Of a stretch of 64,000 bases of DNA, positions 51,339 to 59,809 are shown one piece after another. Within the stretch, counting starts at the first letter, position 1; each line of letters opens with the position of its first letter. Origin of the DNA: Leptospira adleri (GTDB lineage Bacteria > Spirochaetota > Leptospiria > Leptospirales > Leptospiraceae); the NCBI RefSeq assembly GCF_002811985.1, contig NZ_NPDU01000024.1:1-64000 (forward strand), in the 5' to 3' direction. The translations under genes were made by a program, and so were the position numbers. The notes beneath the pieces were generated by a model, which did no database searches, was not told the origin of the DNA, and saw only the letters and a program-made list of their open reading frames with translations.

Positions 51339-53176
51339 TGTTTCAGGAATTTACTTGAAAGAGCCTCGATGGACTTGACCCGATTTTCGTATTCCGGAAA
51401 TTGCTTTAAAAGTTCCGGATAATTCTTAAGTACTTTAACCGGAACTTTTTCTCCAGCCTTCATTGCCTTTTCGACGAACTCTTTATCTTCCTCCGGAGAT
51501 GAATCGTTTTCTTCTTCTGATGAAATCAAACGCCAACCATTTCCTTCTTTCTGATAAGTATTTCCGTCGGAAAAAGTGTGAATGTTTGGATTTTCCGAAT
51601 TTGAACTTTTTAAGAACTGATATGAAAAGATCTGTTGAGATCCGGATGATTTCGCATAGGCCAAATCATGAGGTGAAAAAAGAAATTCACTTCCGGATGG
51701 AAGTTTGATTTTGATCATATCATCAACCTTTCCCATAACTTCCGCGATATGACCACGATTGATTTTTCCGCTGTTTGGACGTTCGATTCGAACGATATCG
51801 CCCGGAACGGCGTATTTTACGTCATTCAGTTGCGCTCGTTTTTCCGGAGGAGTCCTAGCGACTCTTTCTTTATTTCTTTCTTTTGCTTTCTGCTCAAACT
51901 CTTTCCAACGATCCAAAACTTCGACGGCCTTTTGTTCGTGGGTGACTGCATGAGTTTTGGAACTCCCGGATGTCGGAACTTTTGCGGTGGGTTTATATGC
52001 TTGAGCAGATTCTTTTCCGGCCCCGACCGCTTTCCAATCTCCACTCGAAGTTTTTTCATGTTGAAGACCGTCATTCCAAGTTCTTCTTTCTCCAACTTGC
52101 GCCGCTTGTGCTTTATGAAAGAATTCTTCAACTTCCTTTTGAGTATCCGAATTTTCTAACCAGTTTTGAAACTGGTTGATCGTCATGGAGACCATGTCTC
52201 CAAGTCCACTCCAACCTTTTTCGTAGCAAGAATGGTAACCGTTCCTTGCGTCCTCGTCCGAATCAAATCCGAGCATAACTTTATGTTCGTCGAACTCTTT
52301 TGTTTTCGGATTCACTTGATTGATTACAAAAACAATTTCCGAATTTGGATTCGGTCCGATAAAAACGTCTATGTGGTCTCCGTCATTTCCCTTTGAACCC
52401 TTTATATAACCATAATGGTGGTTCATTTTTGTTTCCCAAGATTTTCCATCCGGGTCGATACCTTTCCGACTGCTTCCCGCGGGATTCTCAATCGTAATCG
52501 GAAGATCATGAATTTTTAGATGTTTCTTTTTATAATTTCCGGCTTTCTTTTGTGCTTCTGTTGGATCAGAATTCACATCCCCCTTTTTTATTTTTAAAGA
52601 AGACGATGATTTCTTGAATTCTTTTGAATCTACCCAAGAACAAAAATTTTCACACTCTTCTGTCGACGGAAAAACTCCTTGGAATTGAATTCCTCGATCA
52701 TCTAAATATAAGTGCGCTGGAATTTTATTCGCGGAATACTGAAATAGATCCGAAAATTTACTCATTTTCGGGACACCGAGATTCCTCGCGTATCTAGATT
52801 GTCGCCATTCATCTTGGCGAGTATTCAAAAAACTTTTTATTGCATCGATTCCTTTCGCGTCCGAACACCGGGAAGAATAAATTATGACATTGAAAAAGTT
52901 CGAAATTTCGAGAAGCCAATCAAACGCGCCCTCAACCGGTGGATCCGGGATCTGATCAATACCCAGCCACCCGCTCTGATATGAATGGATAACCCCGTCG
53001 AAGTCTACACAAATCGTTTTCTTATCATCAGACTTCTTATACTTTTTTTTAAAGAAATCTTTGAACGTATCGTGAAAACTTTTCTTCTTCGGAACCGACA
53101 GTGGATCCTTCGTAATTGCGGCTCCGTTCGTAAGAGCGGCGATATCGGTTTTTCCTTCTGAGTTTGAAATTAACAT
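51335..53176 (-). CDS. Multidomain virion-region protein: HAD phosphatase-like plus inorganic-pyrophosphatase-like domains
   Basis: This is a 613-residue protein. The N-terminal peptide has DIAALTNGAA (near residue 11), shared with the capsid protein. A HAD-like domain lies at about 50-185 (TICVDFDGVIHSY, IIYSSRC, HLYLDDRGIQF). A phage pyrophosphatase-like domain lies at about 215-350 (HHYGYIKGSKGNDGDHIDVF, FDEHKVMLGFDS). An SH3-like segment lies near 450-500 (PGDIVRIERPNSGKINRGHI), with a helical end. It lies right after the capsid gene. Packaging with the DNA is possible. Confidence 0.65.
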   Translation of the reverse strand: MLISNSEGKTDIAALTNGAAITKDPLSVPKKKSFHDTFKDFFKKKYKKSDDKKTICVDFDGVIHSYQSGWLGIDQIPDPPVEGAFDWLLEISNFFNVIIYSSRCSDAKGIDAIKSFLNTRQDEWRQSRYARNLGVPKMSKFSDLFQYSANKIPAHLYLDDRGIQFQGVFPSTEECENFCSWVDSKEFKKSSSSLKIKKGDVNSDPTEAQKKAGNYKKKHLKIHDLPITIENPAGSSRKGIDPDGKSWETKMNHHYGYIKGSKGNDGDHIDVFIGPNPNSEIVFVINQVNPKTKEFDEHKVMLGFDSDEDARNGYHSCYEKGWSGLGDMVSMTINQFQNWLENSDTQKEVEEFFHKAQAAQVGERRTWNDGLQHEKTSSGDWKAVGAGKESAQAYKPTAKVPTSGSSKTHAVTHEQKAVEVLDRWKEFEQKAKERNKERVARTPPEKRAQLNDVKYAVPGDIVRIERPNSGKINRGHIAEVMGKVDDMIKIKLPSGSEFLFSPHDLAYAKSSGSQQIFSYQFLKSSNSENPNIHTFSDGNTYQKEGNGWRLISSEEENDSSPEEDKEFVEKAMKAGEKVPVKVLKNYPELLKQFPEYENRVKSIEALSSKFLKQ

Positions 53177-53188
53177 AATCCCTTATAC

Positions 53189-53218
53189 AAAAAAGGGCAG
53201 AGTAACCTGCCCTTTTTT
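53189..53218. terminator. Bidirectional terminator after the capsid gene
   Basis: AAAAAAGGGCAG-agtaac-CTGCCCTTTTTT is a perfect 12-bp stem with A and T runs on both sides, between the capsid stop (53243) and the next start (53176). It probably raises capsid over downstream expression, with read-through. Confidence 0.85.
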
Positions 53219-53242
53219 AAATTCTAATTTTTGAATGCCTTC

Positions 53243-54799
53243 TTATGCTGCTCTGGACATTGAAGTAGGCAAATTCTTAACTACGTAAAAGCGGTTAGGT
53301 TGTAAGACAGCCAATCCTCCGTAAAATTCCACCATACCGGCCATCTTTCTTTGATAGACTGCGTTCGGTGAAAATTTAGTCTGAAGCATCGGTAACATCC
53401 GAAGCATCTGATAGGTTCTAGTTTGGTTCAGCGGAGACTGAGCGTTAAAATCACCGATCACACCTTCCGTACAACCAGGAATCCATTCGTTTACATCGGA
53501 ATAAACTGTAGTTGTTCCTCCGGACTTAGGAATTCGTTCCGTTAATTTAAAATCCCCATTTCCAGGACGAGATTCTCTAAAAATTTGGTAGAAGTCGGCA
53601 GTTTCACCGGAACCCGCGGGAGTAATCGTCAGAACGACAGATCTTCCTTTAACCATAGGACTTGGAGTAGTCACAGTTGCAGACACAGCACTTCTTCCGA
53701 ATCGATTACATGCAACAATCTTGTAACTGATTGCAGAATCAGAATTCGAAGAATCTTTGATATCAGCAGGTTTCCACTTTGAACCAAAGATGGGACCACC
53801 GGAAACGACCGCAGTTGCCGTAGGTTGATCCGGAGCTTTCGGGTTCGTTTTTCCAGGAGTTTTAGCTCCATTCGACGCTCTGTAAGTAGGAAGCGGAACG
53901 AGGTGTCTGTTGATCCAAAGATCAGTTTTGAAATCTAGCTTACTGTTACGCAAAGGCGCGCCGATTAAACTCGGAATGTTGTAACCAATAGATGGATTCC
54001 CGTTTGACGGTTGGGCAATGAATTCCTTTGCTCCTACATAATAATTGTCTAATACGTTTTTAACCGAATCATGTAGCCAGAATTCGTTTGTAAAACCGTA
54101 ATTCGTCCGAATGTTTACTGTCAATTCTTTGATACTTTTTAGATCGGGAAATCCACCTTCAGCATCGAACACCTGTCCGCTCTTTACGAGTTCAGTAACG
54201 AAACCGTCAAATTCGAGTCCATTGATGGATTTGTTGCCGTACCACGCGGCATAGGCCAGGGTTTGCATGATTCGGTTGATCGCACCTTCGACCTGGATCG
54301 CTTCCGGATCAAAGGAACCGGTATCCGACATGTCTAAAACTTTAGAAACAGCGTATCCTTCTGCAAGATAGGAAATAATTTTCGCAACTCTATCGATACT
54401 TACATCTTTGAATTCCGCGTCATCCGCTTCCCCGACAAACGAGAAATCACCGTTTCCGCCCCAATCCAAAATTCTTCCGAAAATATTGAGGGTGGATTTT
54501 GTGTCCTTGTAATACATCGTGTTGAGAAAATTGTATTCGTTGCTATCTTGAGCAAGTAAGACCATTTCCTCATCCAAAGAATGCATGGTCGTTGCTTGGC
54601 CATTTGTAAGGGCCGCAACATCCGTGATACCCGGATTCGCGTTGAAAGTTTTAGCGAATTCTGTTAATTGTTTGATGTCCGTAAACGTTGCAGGGACCAA
54701 ACCCATCATAACGTAAGAGGGATCTCCAGAACCTAGAAGATTCCCGGCCACCAACAAAACCAACGAAGCTAAAACTAGCCAAATATTTTTTAGTTTCAT
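53243..54799 (-). CDS. Major capsid protein with hydrophobic leader and inserted Ig-like domain
   Basis: This is a 518-residue protein. Capsid-type landmarks are MYYKDTKSTLNIFGRILDWG, DRVAKIISYLAEGYAVSKVL and the C-terminal QTKFSPNAVYQRKMAGMVEF. A β-sandwich insertion of about 110 residues (near 330-440, ISYKIVACNRFGRSAVSATV) looks Ig/Fn3-like. Residues 1-22 (KLKNIWLVLASLVLLVAGNL) look like a signal peptide, which is unusual. A strong AAGGAGG supports this start. The motif DVAALTNGQA near residue 60 recurs in the next gene. Confidence 0.75.
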   Translation of the reverse strand: MKLKNIWLVLASLVLLVAGNLLGSGDPSYVMMGLVPATFTDIKQLTEFAKTFNANPGITDVAALTNGQATTMHSLDEEMVLLAQDSNEYNFLNTMYYKDTKSTLNIFGRILDWGGNGDFSFVGEADDAEFKDVSIDRVAKIISYLAEGYAVSKVLDMSDTGSFDPEAIQVEGAINRIMQTLAYAAWYGNKSINGLEFDGFVTELVKSGQVFDAEGGFPDLKSIKELTVNIRTNYGFTNEFWLHDSVKNVLDNYYVGAKEFIAQPSNGNPSIGYNIPSLIGAPLRNSKLDFKTDLWINRHLVPLPTYRASNGAKTPGKTNPKAPDQPTATAVVSGGPIFGSKWKPADIKDSSNSDSAISYKIVACNRFGRSAVSATVTTPSPMVKGRSVVLTITPAGSGETADFYQIFRESRPGNGDFKLTERIPKSGGTTTVYSDVNEWIPGCTEGVIGDFNAQSPLNQTRTYQMLRMLPMLQTKFSPNAVYQRKMAGMVEFYGGLAVLQPNRFYVVKNLPTSMSRAA

Positions 54800-54802
54800 C
54801 TT

Positions 54803-55528
54803 CTAGTTTCCTCCTTGTGAAGATTTTAAAAATAATTTCGCAGGTTCCGTGAGAGTTCCTTGTGATTTGTATATCTGAAGGTCACCGAAGTTTAAGGCTT
54901 TATCTTGAACTCCCTTGAACAGTTTCTTTACAATCTGATCCCGAGTTCCAAGTTGATCGTCCGGAATCTGATCGATGGAAGTTTTTGAATCTTTTGGATC
55001 CTTAGGGTTTCCACCGATTTTTTGAATTTCTGACTTTAGAAATTCGATTTGAGTTTTGAACTCAGTGATTTGTTTATCCGACGCTTGAAGGTCTTGGATT
55101 AAGAGTGCGAGGACGGCGCTGTGTTCCTTGTCCCTTTTCGAAATTGAACTTAGAGATTTGCTGAATTCCTTAAACTCAGTTCGTAACTTCAAAGAAGCAA
55201 ATCCTCCCTTTTCCATCGTTTTGTCCGGTTCAGTTCCAGTGGAAGATTCCTCATCGACGATTTCTTTAATCGTATCCCAAACGGTTTGAGAATCTTCTTC
55301 CTCTAATCCGTTCGCCTTGCACCATTTTTTGATCGCGGTTTCTTCGACTTTTACCTCGCCTTTCTCGATCGCAGCTTGCAACTTCGAAATGAGTTCGTCA
55401 GTGATCGCTGATTCCTGCTCTTCCGCCGCATTCGCTTCGGGAGGCGGTGTACTGTCGGGAGGAGTGGTTTCCGATTTCATAAATGGGCTTAAGAAACCTT
55501 TCTTCCACTGTTCGTATTTATCTTTCAT
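54803..55528 (-). CDS. Scaffolding-like protein
   Basis: This is a 241-residue protein. It is acidic, with a Pro/Glu-rich N-terminus and a coiled coil near 135-175 (VLALLIQDLQASDKQITEFK). Between protease and capsid genes, this is the normal place for the scaffold, and the composition fits. Its own AAGGAG is clear. Confidence 0.6.
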   Translation of the reverse strand: MKDKYEQWKKGFLSPFMKSETTPPDSTPPPEANAAEEQESAITDELISKLQAAIEKGEVKVEETAIKKWCKANGLEEEDSQTVWDTIKEIVDEESSTGTEPDKTMEKGGFASLKLRTEFKEFSKSLSSISKRDKEHSAVLALLIQDLQASDKQITEFKTQIEFLKSEIQKIGGNPKDPKDSKTSIDQIPDDQLGTRDQIVKKLFKGVQDKALNFGDLQIYKSQGTLTEPAKLFLKSSQGGN

Positions 55529-55538
55529 TTATTTCTCC

Positions 55539-56420
55539 TTAACCTTTTTGGTCTAAATGAACTAAAAGTTTCACGGTTTGTCCGCTGGCTTCCTGCGGGT
55601 TGAGTCCGTATTTAATCATGAAATCTCGAATCGCTTCGAATTCCGGTTTTAAAATACCAGCTTCCATGTATTTGATCAGTGAATCAGAAACGTAATCTCG
55701 ATATCCCCAAGACTGAAGAATGTATTCTAAAATTGCTTCATTGGCATTCTCAGGGATCGGAGGGAGGGTTTCTATTTTTCCAACTACGATTTCAGTACCC
55801 GGAGGATTACTCCCGGCGATTCCCGAATTGAAAGTTTGTGCGAGTACGGATTTCATGAGGACCATTTGTGTGTCCGGATTTACTGCCTGACCGGGTGGAC
55901 AAATTGCGATGTGACTGATTCTTGCTCGATCGTAAGTATTTGGACCGTATTTAGAAATTGTTTCCTGAGTCGGTTTATAAAAGCCACCGGCAGCCGAAGC
56001 CTCAAGGCCCGCAAAGCCATCTTCTATCAAAGGAACATACGGTTTAATAAATTCGTTTTCCGTATTGAGTCTTGCTTGGCAATAGAGCCCGTCGTTCTCC
56101 CAAAAATAATCCCCTTTAGGTCGACCAAGAACCGCGCCCTGTCTCGCCTTTTCAATTTCGGCGCGATGGATTGCTGAATCGGATTTTGAAAAAGTCAATA
56201 CATGAGAAAGATGATTCCAATCTATGTAGGATTTACTTTTAAAGTATGCCTTATCATCTGGATGATCCCACGCGCCTTTTAGAATCATATCACCTTGTCG
56301 ATCCCTTGTTTCGCTTGAGATTTTTAGTAAGACGTTAAGCATCTTTCCTTCTCTCTCAACTTCCTGAATTTGTGCTGATTTGAGAAAGGGTTGACTTTTG
56401 ACTTTTTTGAAATCACTCAC
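55539..56420 (-). CDS. Prohead protease-like protein
   Basis: This is a 293-residue protein. The pattern SSETRDRQGDMILKGAW, WNHLSHVLTFSK (candidate His), GFAGLEASAAGGFYKP (candidate Ser) and ARISHIAICPPGQAVNPDTQ fits phage prohead serine proteases, which trim scaffold and capsid. The C-terminal 80 residues are helical. GTG start, overlapping the upstream gene. Confidence 0.7.
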   Translation of the reverse strand: MSDFKKVKSQPFLKSAQIQEVEREGKMLNVLLKISSETRDRQGDMILKGAWDHPDDKAYFKSKSYIDWNHLSHVLTFSKSDSAIHRAEIEKARQGAVLGRPKGDYFWENDGLYCQARLNTENEFIKPYVPLIEDGFAGLEASAAGGFYKPTQETISKYGPNTYDRARISHIAICPPGQAVNPDTQMVLMKSVLAQTFNSGIAGSNPPGTEIVVGKIETLPPIPENANEAILEYILQSWGYRDYVSDSLIKYMEAGILKPEFEAIRDFMIKYGLNPQEASGQTVKLLVHLDQKG

Positions 56421-56820
56421 TTGATATTACCTCTGTGACTCGGATTCGTCTCGTCCCCAGTGCCTTAACTAAAAGTTGCTCTGGTTGAAATCCTCCCAAT
56501 GCAACGACTTCCGCTTCCTTCCAATCCCCATTCAATTTTGATTGGAATTGAATTTTAGCGGGATCACCGGCCTTGATTCCATTTTCCTGATCGGAATCCG
56601 TATAATTTGCAAAGAGAAAAACGGCGTTGATTGTTTTGTAACGAGAAAGATCGACTTGAATCGGAGAAACTTGAGTATCCCGTGAATTGTTATCGATATC
56701 AAAAAAATCTCCGAAACTTCCCGCTGCAAAATCGTAATCAACCGATTTTGTTGGGAAAGGAGTAAGTCCTCCATTCTCATTGACTAAAGAAATATCAATT
56801 TTTACTCGTAGGCGATTCAT
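56413..56820 (-). CDS. Small head-region β-protein
   Basis: This is a 135-residue β-rich protein (RYKTINAVFLFANYTDSDQE). It overlaps both neighbours by 4-8 nt. It may be a capsid decoration or head fibre component; inferred from place only. Confidence 0.45.
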   Translation of the reverse strand: MNRLRVKIDISLVNENGGLTPFPTKSVDYDFAAGSFGDFFDIDNNSRDTQVSPIQVDLSRYKTINAVFLFANYTDSDQENGIKAGDPAKIQFQSKLNGDWKEAEVVALGGFQPEQLLVKALGTRRIRVTEVISSE

Positions 56821-57149
56821 TTGAAAACGGGAATAAAATATCCGGAAACTTCTGAAATTCCGGTTAGGGTTGCTTTTTCTACGGAAAACGGAACGGTAAA
56901 TTGTTCATTCCCGTTTCCGTTTCTTGTGTATTCTTGCTCTTCATCTTTTGCGGAGTTATTCAGGTATGTAATAGTCCACGGTCCCGCGGCTCTAACTTCC
57001 AAAATCACGAAAATTCGTTCTGGATTTGTAAGAACAATTTTTGGACTTGGTATCGGATTACCTTCTTCATCTACCGAAACCAAAGGAATCGTGAAGTGGT
57101 TATTGATCCGCGAAAGTTCGAGATCTTGAGCGGTGAAAACTTTACGCAC
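56817..57149 (-). CDS. Small head-region β-protein
   Basis: This is a 110-residue β-rich protein (GPWTITYLNNSAKDEEQEYT). It has a 4-nt overlap with its successor and an 8-nt overlap with its predecessor. It resembles its neighbours in style (β-sandwich, virion accessory). No family was recognised. Confidence 0.45.
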   Translation of the reverse strand: MRKVFTAQDLELSRINNHFTIPLVSVDEEGNPIPSPKIVLTNPERIFVILEVRAAGPWTITYLNNSAKDEEQEYTRNGNGNEQFTVPFSVEKATLTGISEVSGYFIPVFK

Positions 57150-57939
57150 TCTTTCCTACCCAAAGAGTAATTGTATGAGTTGCCAAAAACGGAGTGGAAC
57201 CGGATGCGTTATCGAGTGTAAGAATGTTCCCTGATACCGATACCGTCCCATCCCAGGCGACTTGAACGCCCGGTTTTGCGGAAAGAACTACGCGAATTTC
57301 CAGAAGAGTCGGTGGGAAATCAAAAACTACTCGAATTTTTCCGAGAGCCACTTCCACGGCGGTTGGAATTCTTTTCACAAAGCCCGATTGAACCGTTCCG
57401 GGTTTTTCACCTACTATAGAATTCGGTGATGCCCACTGATTGTTTGCACCGGCCATGGTTGATCCAAAGGACGGATTCGATTCGAAGTCTTTATTGATCG
57501 TAAGAATTTCGTTATTTGACATTTTCATAGCCAAAACTTCGGACCGATTCTGAGAATTGATTGCCGCTACAATCGAAGTCGAAACGTTCACCGGTGTGTC
57601 GTCTGAATGTGAGGTGATTCCGATTCTACCGGCAGGGACCCCCGCCGCAGCTCTATCAAATTGAAATGTAAGTCCGCCAATAGAAATCGTTTCTCCATCG
57701 GAAACATTCGAAGCCAATCGAAGAATGTTTACTCCTAAGAATCCCGGATCGCTTAATACATCCACCCAGCGACAACCGTCCCAAAAAAGTATTCTTCCCG
57801 TATCGGATTCCCTTGCAAAGAAAGGGTTACTTCCCGTGATTAAGTTGAGTCCAATTCTTTCGGATGAAGTTAGAAGAACTTCGGATTTTAAAATTTCGCT
57901 TTGATTGAATTGGATTCTTTGCCGAATGTCCGGGTTCAT
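57142..57939 (-). CDS. Head-region structural protein
   Basis: This is a 265-residue protein. A segment with RILFWDGCRWVDVLSDPGFL resembles short phage structural repeats. A β-rich body follows (GGLTFQFDRAAAGVPAGRIG). First gene of the unit leading through protease, scaffold and capsid. It has GGAGAG before the ATG and a 32-nt leader from the late promoter, the only long leader of the set. Confidence 0.5.
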   Translation of the reverse strand: MNPDIRQRIQFNQSEILKSEVLLTSSERIGLNLITGSNPFFARESDTGRILFWDGCRWVDVLSDPGFLGVNILRLASNVSDGETISIGGLTFQFDRAAAGVPAGRIGITSHSDDTPVNVSTSIVAAINSQNRSEVLAMKMSNNEILTINKDFESNPSFGSTMAGANNQWASPNSIVGEKPGTVQSGFVKRIPTAVEVALGKIRVVFDFPPTLLEIRVVLSAKPGVQVAWDGTVSVSGNILTLDNASGSTPFLATHTITLWVGKSA

Positions 57940-57971
57940 TTATCTCTCCGCAATGTAAATAACTGGAGACG

Positions 57972-58001
57972 GACAAGAGGAATCCTTCATAGGAAATGCA
58001 A
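57972..58001 (-). promoter_or_regulatory. Candidate late promoter of the capsid unit (TTGCAT-N18-CTTGTC)
   Basis: Reading leftward: TTGCAT, 18 nt, CTTGTCC, then 32 nt with a GGAGAG ribosome site before the ATG at 57939. Confidence 0.55.
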
Positions 58002-58012
58002 CAAAAAAAATA

Positions 58013-58417
58013 ATGATTGTCAAAAAAATCTTAAGAAGTTTTTCTCCTAGAGAAATGCAGGACCAACCGAATATACCTCAATCAGAATTTATAGTTATTC
58101 ACGCGGCGATTGATCGGATCTTTGTTCTTCAAGAGGAAGGTAAGATTGCGATATATCCTTCCCAAATGAAAAAACTAAAAGATATCCGTCAAAAACCTAC
58201 TTACCTAACTCACGCACAAAAAAATTTAACGCTATCTCTGATAGATTCAATATTCATAAACCACCGGAATCTATACGATATCATGACTCCAAAACAAAAG
58301 AAGATGAAAGCGCCTAAACCAGAATTAAACGCGCTCTTCAATCGTATTCGGATCATTCACTCAGAGATTCTCGATAATTTGAAGCAACTAATACCTTTGC
58401 CGATTCAATCAGTTTAG
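58013..58417 (+). CDS. Small hypothetical protein on the opposite strand
   Basis: This is a 134-residue basic helical protein (IFVLQEEGKIAIYPSQMKKL). It is divergent from the capsid unit promoter, and its 3' end overlaps the convergent 58353 gene by 65 nt. Its start lacks a clear ribosome site. Composition looks genuine; function unknown. Confidence 0.4.
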   Translation: MIVKKILRSFSPREMQDQPNIPQSEFIVIHAAIDRIFVLQEEGKIAIYPSQMKKLKDIRQKPTYLTHAQKNLTLSLIDSIFINHRNLYDIMTPKQKKMKAPKPELNALFNRIRIIHSEILDNLKQLIPLPIQSV

Positions 58418-58760
58418 CCGGATCCTTTCCTAAACTTAGAATACGAGCAATGATAAGGTTTCCTGTCCAATGAAAATATCCGATGACACCGACGTACGTG
58501 CCCATAGAATAAATATCGATCTTTGGAGGAATTTTTGAAACGTGTGTAATTGTAAATCCCGCGAAGGATTGTACAAATTTAGAAAGTTTTTGAAATCGCA
58601 TTTTAAAGAGCGCTAGTACGACCCATTTTTGAATCGGATTCATGTTCTCATCATAAAACTTTTTCGAAAATCCTAAAAGTTCGAATGATTCTTTGTTTAA
58701 AATTTCTCGAACACGTTTCTTTTCAAAACGTCTTGAAAATGCTCTCGATGATCTACCCAT
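58353..58760 (-). CDS. Small basic head-region protein
   Basis: This is a 135-residue protein with a highly basic N-terminus (GRSSRAFSRRFEKKRVREIL) and a more hydrophobic centre. Second gene of the unit starting at 59761. No family was recognised. Confidence 0.45.
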   Translation of the reverse strand: MGRSSRAFSRRFEKKRVREILNKESFELLGFSKKFYDENMNPIQKWVVLALFKMRFQKLSKFVQSFAGFTITHVSKIPPKIDIYSMGTYVGVIGYFHWTGNLIIARILSLGKDPAKLIESAKVLVASNYRESLSE

Positions 58761-58810
58761 TCAAATTTCTTGGCTTATTGCCAGTGTGGCGATAAGCCGT
58801 TCTCCTTTTT

Positions 58811-59761
58811 TTATAAAATTGCGAGGCGCTTTTGTTTGTACCTTTCAATAAGTCCAGGACCAATTGCTTTTAATCTGTTGTAAAGCTCAAGCTGCCGCGC
58901 TCCAAATAACGATGAAGTGGCTGACTGAGTTGTGGATATGGATTCGTGCAACGGCCCGACCCCCACAGAGTAGGATGCAATCGCGCCGGCTTTAGATTCA
59001 CCATGTGCGGACATCACTCTTAAACACGCCAAAATTCCGATCACTTCTCTCAATTCCGCGGGAACTCGCGCTGCGGAATCGTATCCTGAAATGAAATCAA
59101 TGTAATGGACTGTCGGAACCCTTGTTTGTGGAAGACCGGCAAAAACTCTTTGTGACCTCATCGCGGCATTGGGGTTAATATTGAAACCATTCCCGAGCAT
59201 CCCAACTGATCTCAAAATCCCGGACTCGTAATTTATTCTCGCTTTGCTTAAAAGATCGATCGACATACCATCGGGAATATTGTCAGAGTTTCGGGATACA
59301 GGATTCACAAATTCCCATCGTAAAACTCTAATCAAAGGCACTTTCCCCAATGAAACGAAGAAATTATTTCCAACATCTTCATTTTTGAAATCGATCGCAT
59401 CGAACCATTTTGCGTGGTCCTCAATGTTACGAGGAAGGTTTCCTTTCGGCCTATGACGGTAGACTTGTGGGTAAATATCGTGCTCGAGCTCATTCGATAA
59501 AGCTAAAGTCAAAGTGTGGATCAAACCTTGAAGATTTTCGTTCGTAATATATGATCCATCCGTGGACATCAAACGGGAATTTCCAACCATCCACGAATAA
59601 CGAATTTCATCGGGTGTCGTTACGGCTCCCCATCCACCTTGCGCTGGAAGGCCGTTCTCGATCGTTGCGACATCCTTCCCGGTAAAACACCGTTCCAAAA
59701 GATGGCGATTCGCTTCTCTATCTGGGTTATCAAAAAGAAATCCTTTCCAATTATTCGCCAT
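58811..59761 (-). CDS. Head-region structural protein, unrecognised
   Basis: This is a 316-residue soluble protein with landmarks WGAVTTPDEIRYSWMVGNSR and SDNIPDGMSIDLLSKARINY. It has no recognised motif. ATG at 59761 lies 7 nt after a TTTGTC late-promoter element; an upstream in-frame TTG is inside that element. With predicted start at or next to the A of ATG, its mRNA would be leaderless. Confidence 0.5.
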   Translation of the reverse strand: MANNWKGFLFDNPDREANRHLLERCFTGKDVATIENGLPAQGGWGAVTTPDEIRYSWMVGNSRLMSTDGSYITNENLQGLIHTLTLALSNELEHDIYPQVYRHRPKGNLPRNIEDHAKWFDAIDFKNEDVGNNFFVSLGKVPLIRVLRWEFVNPVSRNSDNIPDGMSIDLLSKARINYESGILRSVGMLGNGFNINPNAAMRSQRVFAGLPQTRVPTVHYIDFISGYDSAARVPAELREVIGILACLRVMSAHGESKAGAIASYSVGVGPLHESISTTQSATSSLFGARQLELYNRLKAIGPGLIERYKQKRLAIL

Positions 59762-59768
59762 GGCTTGG

Positions 59769-59798
59769 GACAAATCCTTTATTAAATATTTTAGTCAA
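59769..59798 (-). promoter_or_regulatory. Candidate late promoter (TTGACT-N18-TTTGTC)
   Basis: Reading leftward: TTGACT, 18 nt, TTTGTCCC, ATG 7 nt later. Together with the terS site this is the best match to the shared pattern. Confidence 0.65.
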
Positions 59799-59809
59799 GA
59801 GAATATTTC

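Noticed and set aside
55896..55902. GGACAAA in the protease gene, plus similar strings near 1990, 7370, 29469 and 51170
   Set aside because: They match the TTTGTCC element but have no TTG 18 nt upstream and lie inside coding regions away from starts.
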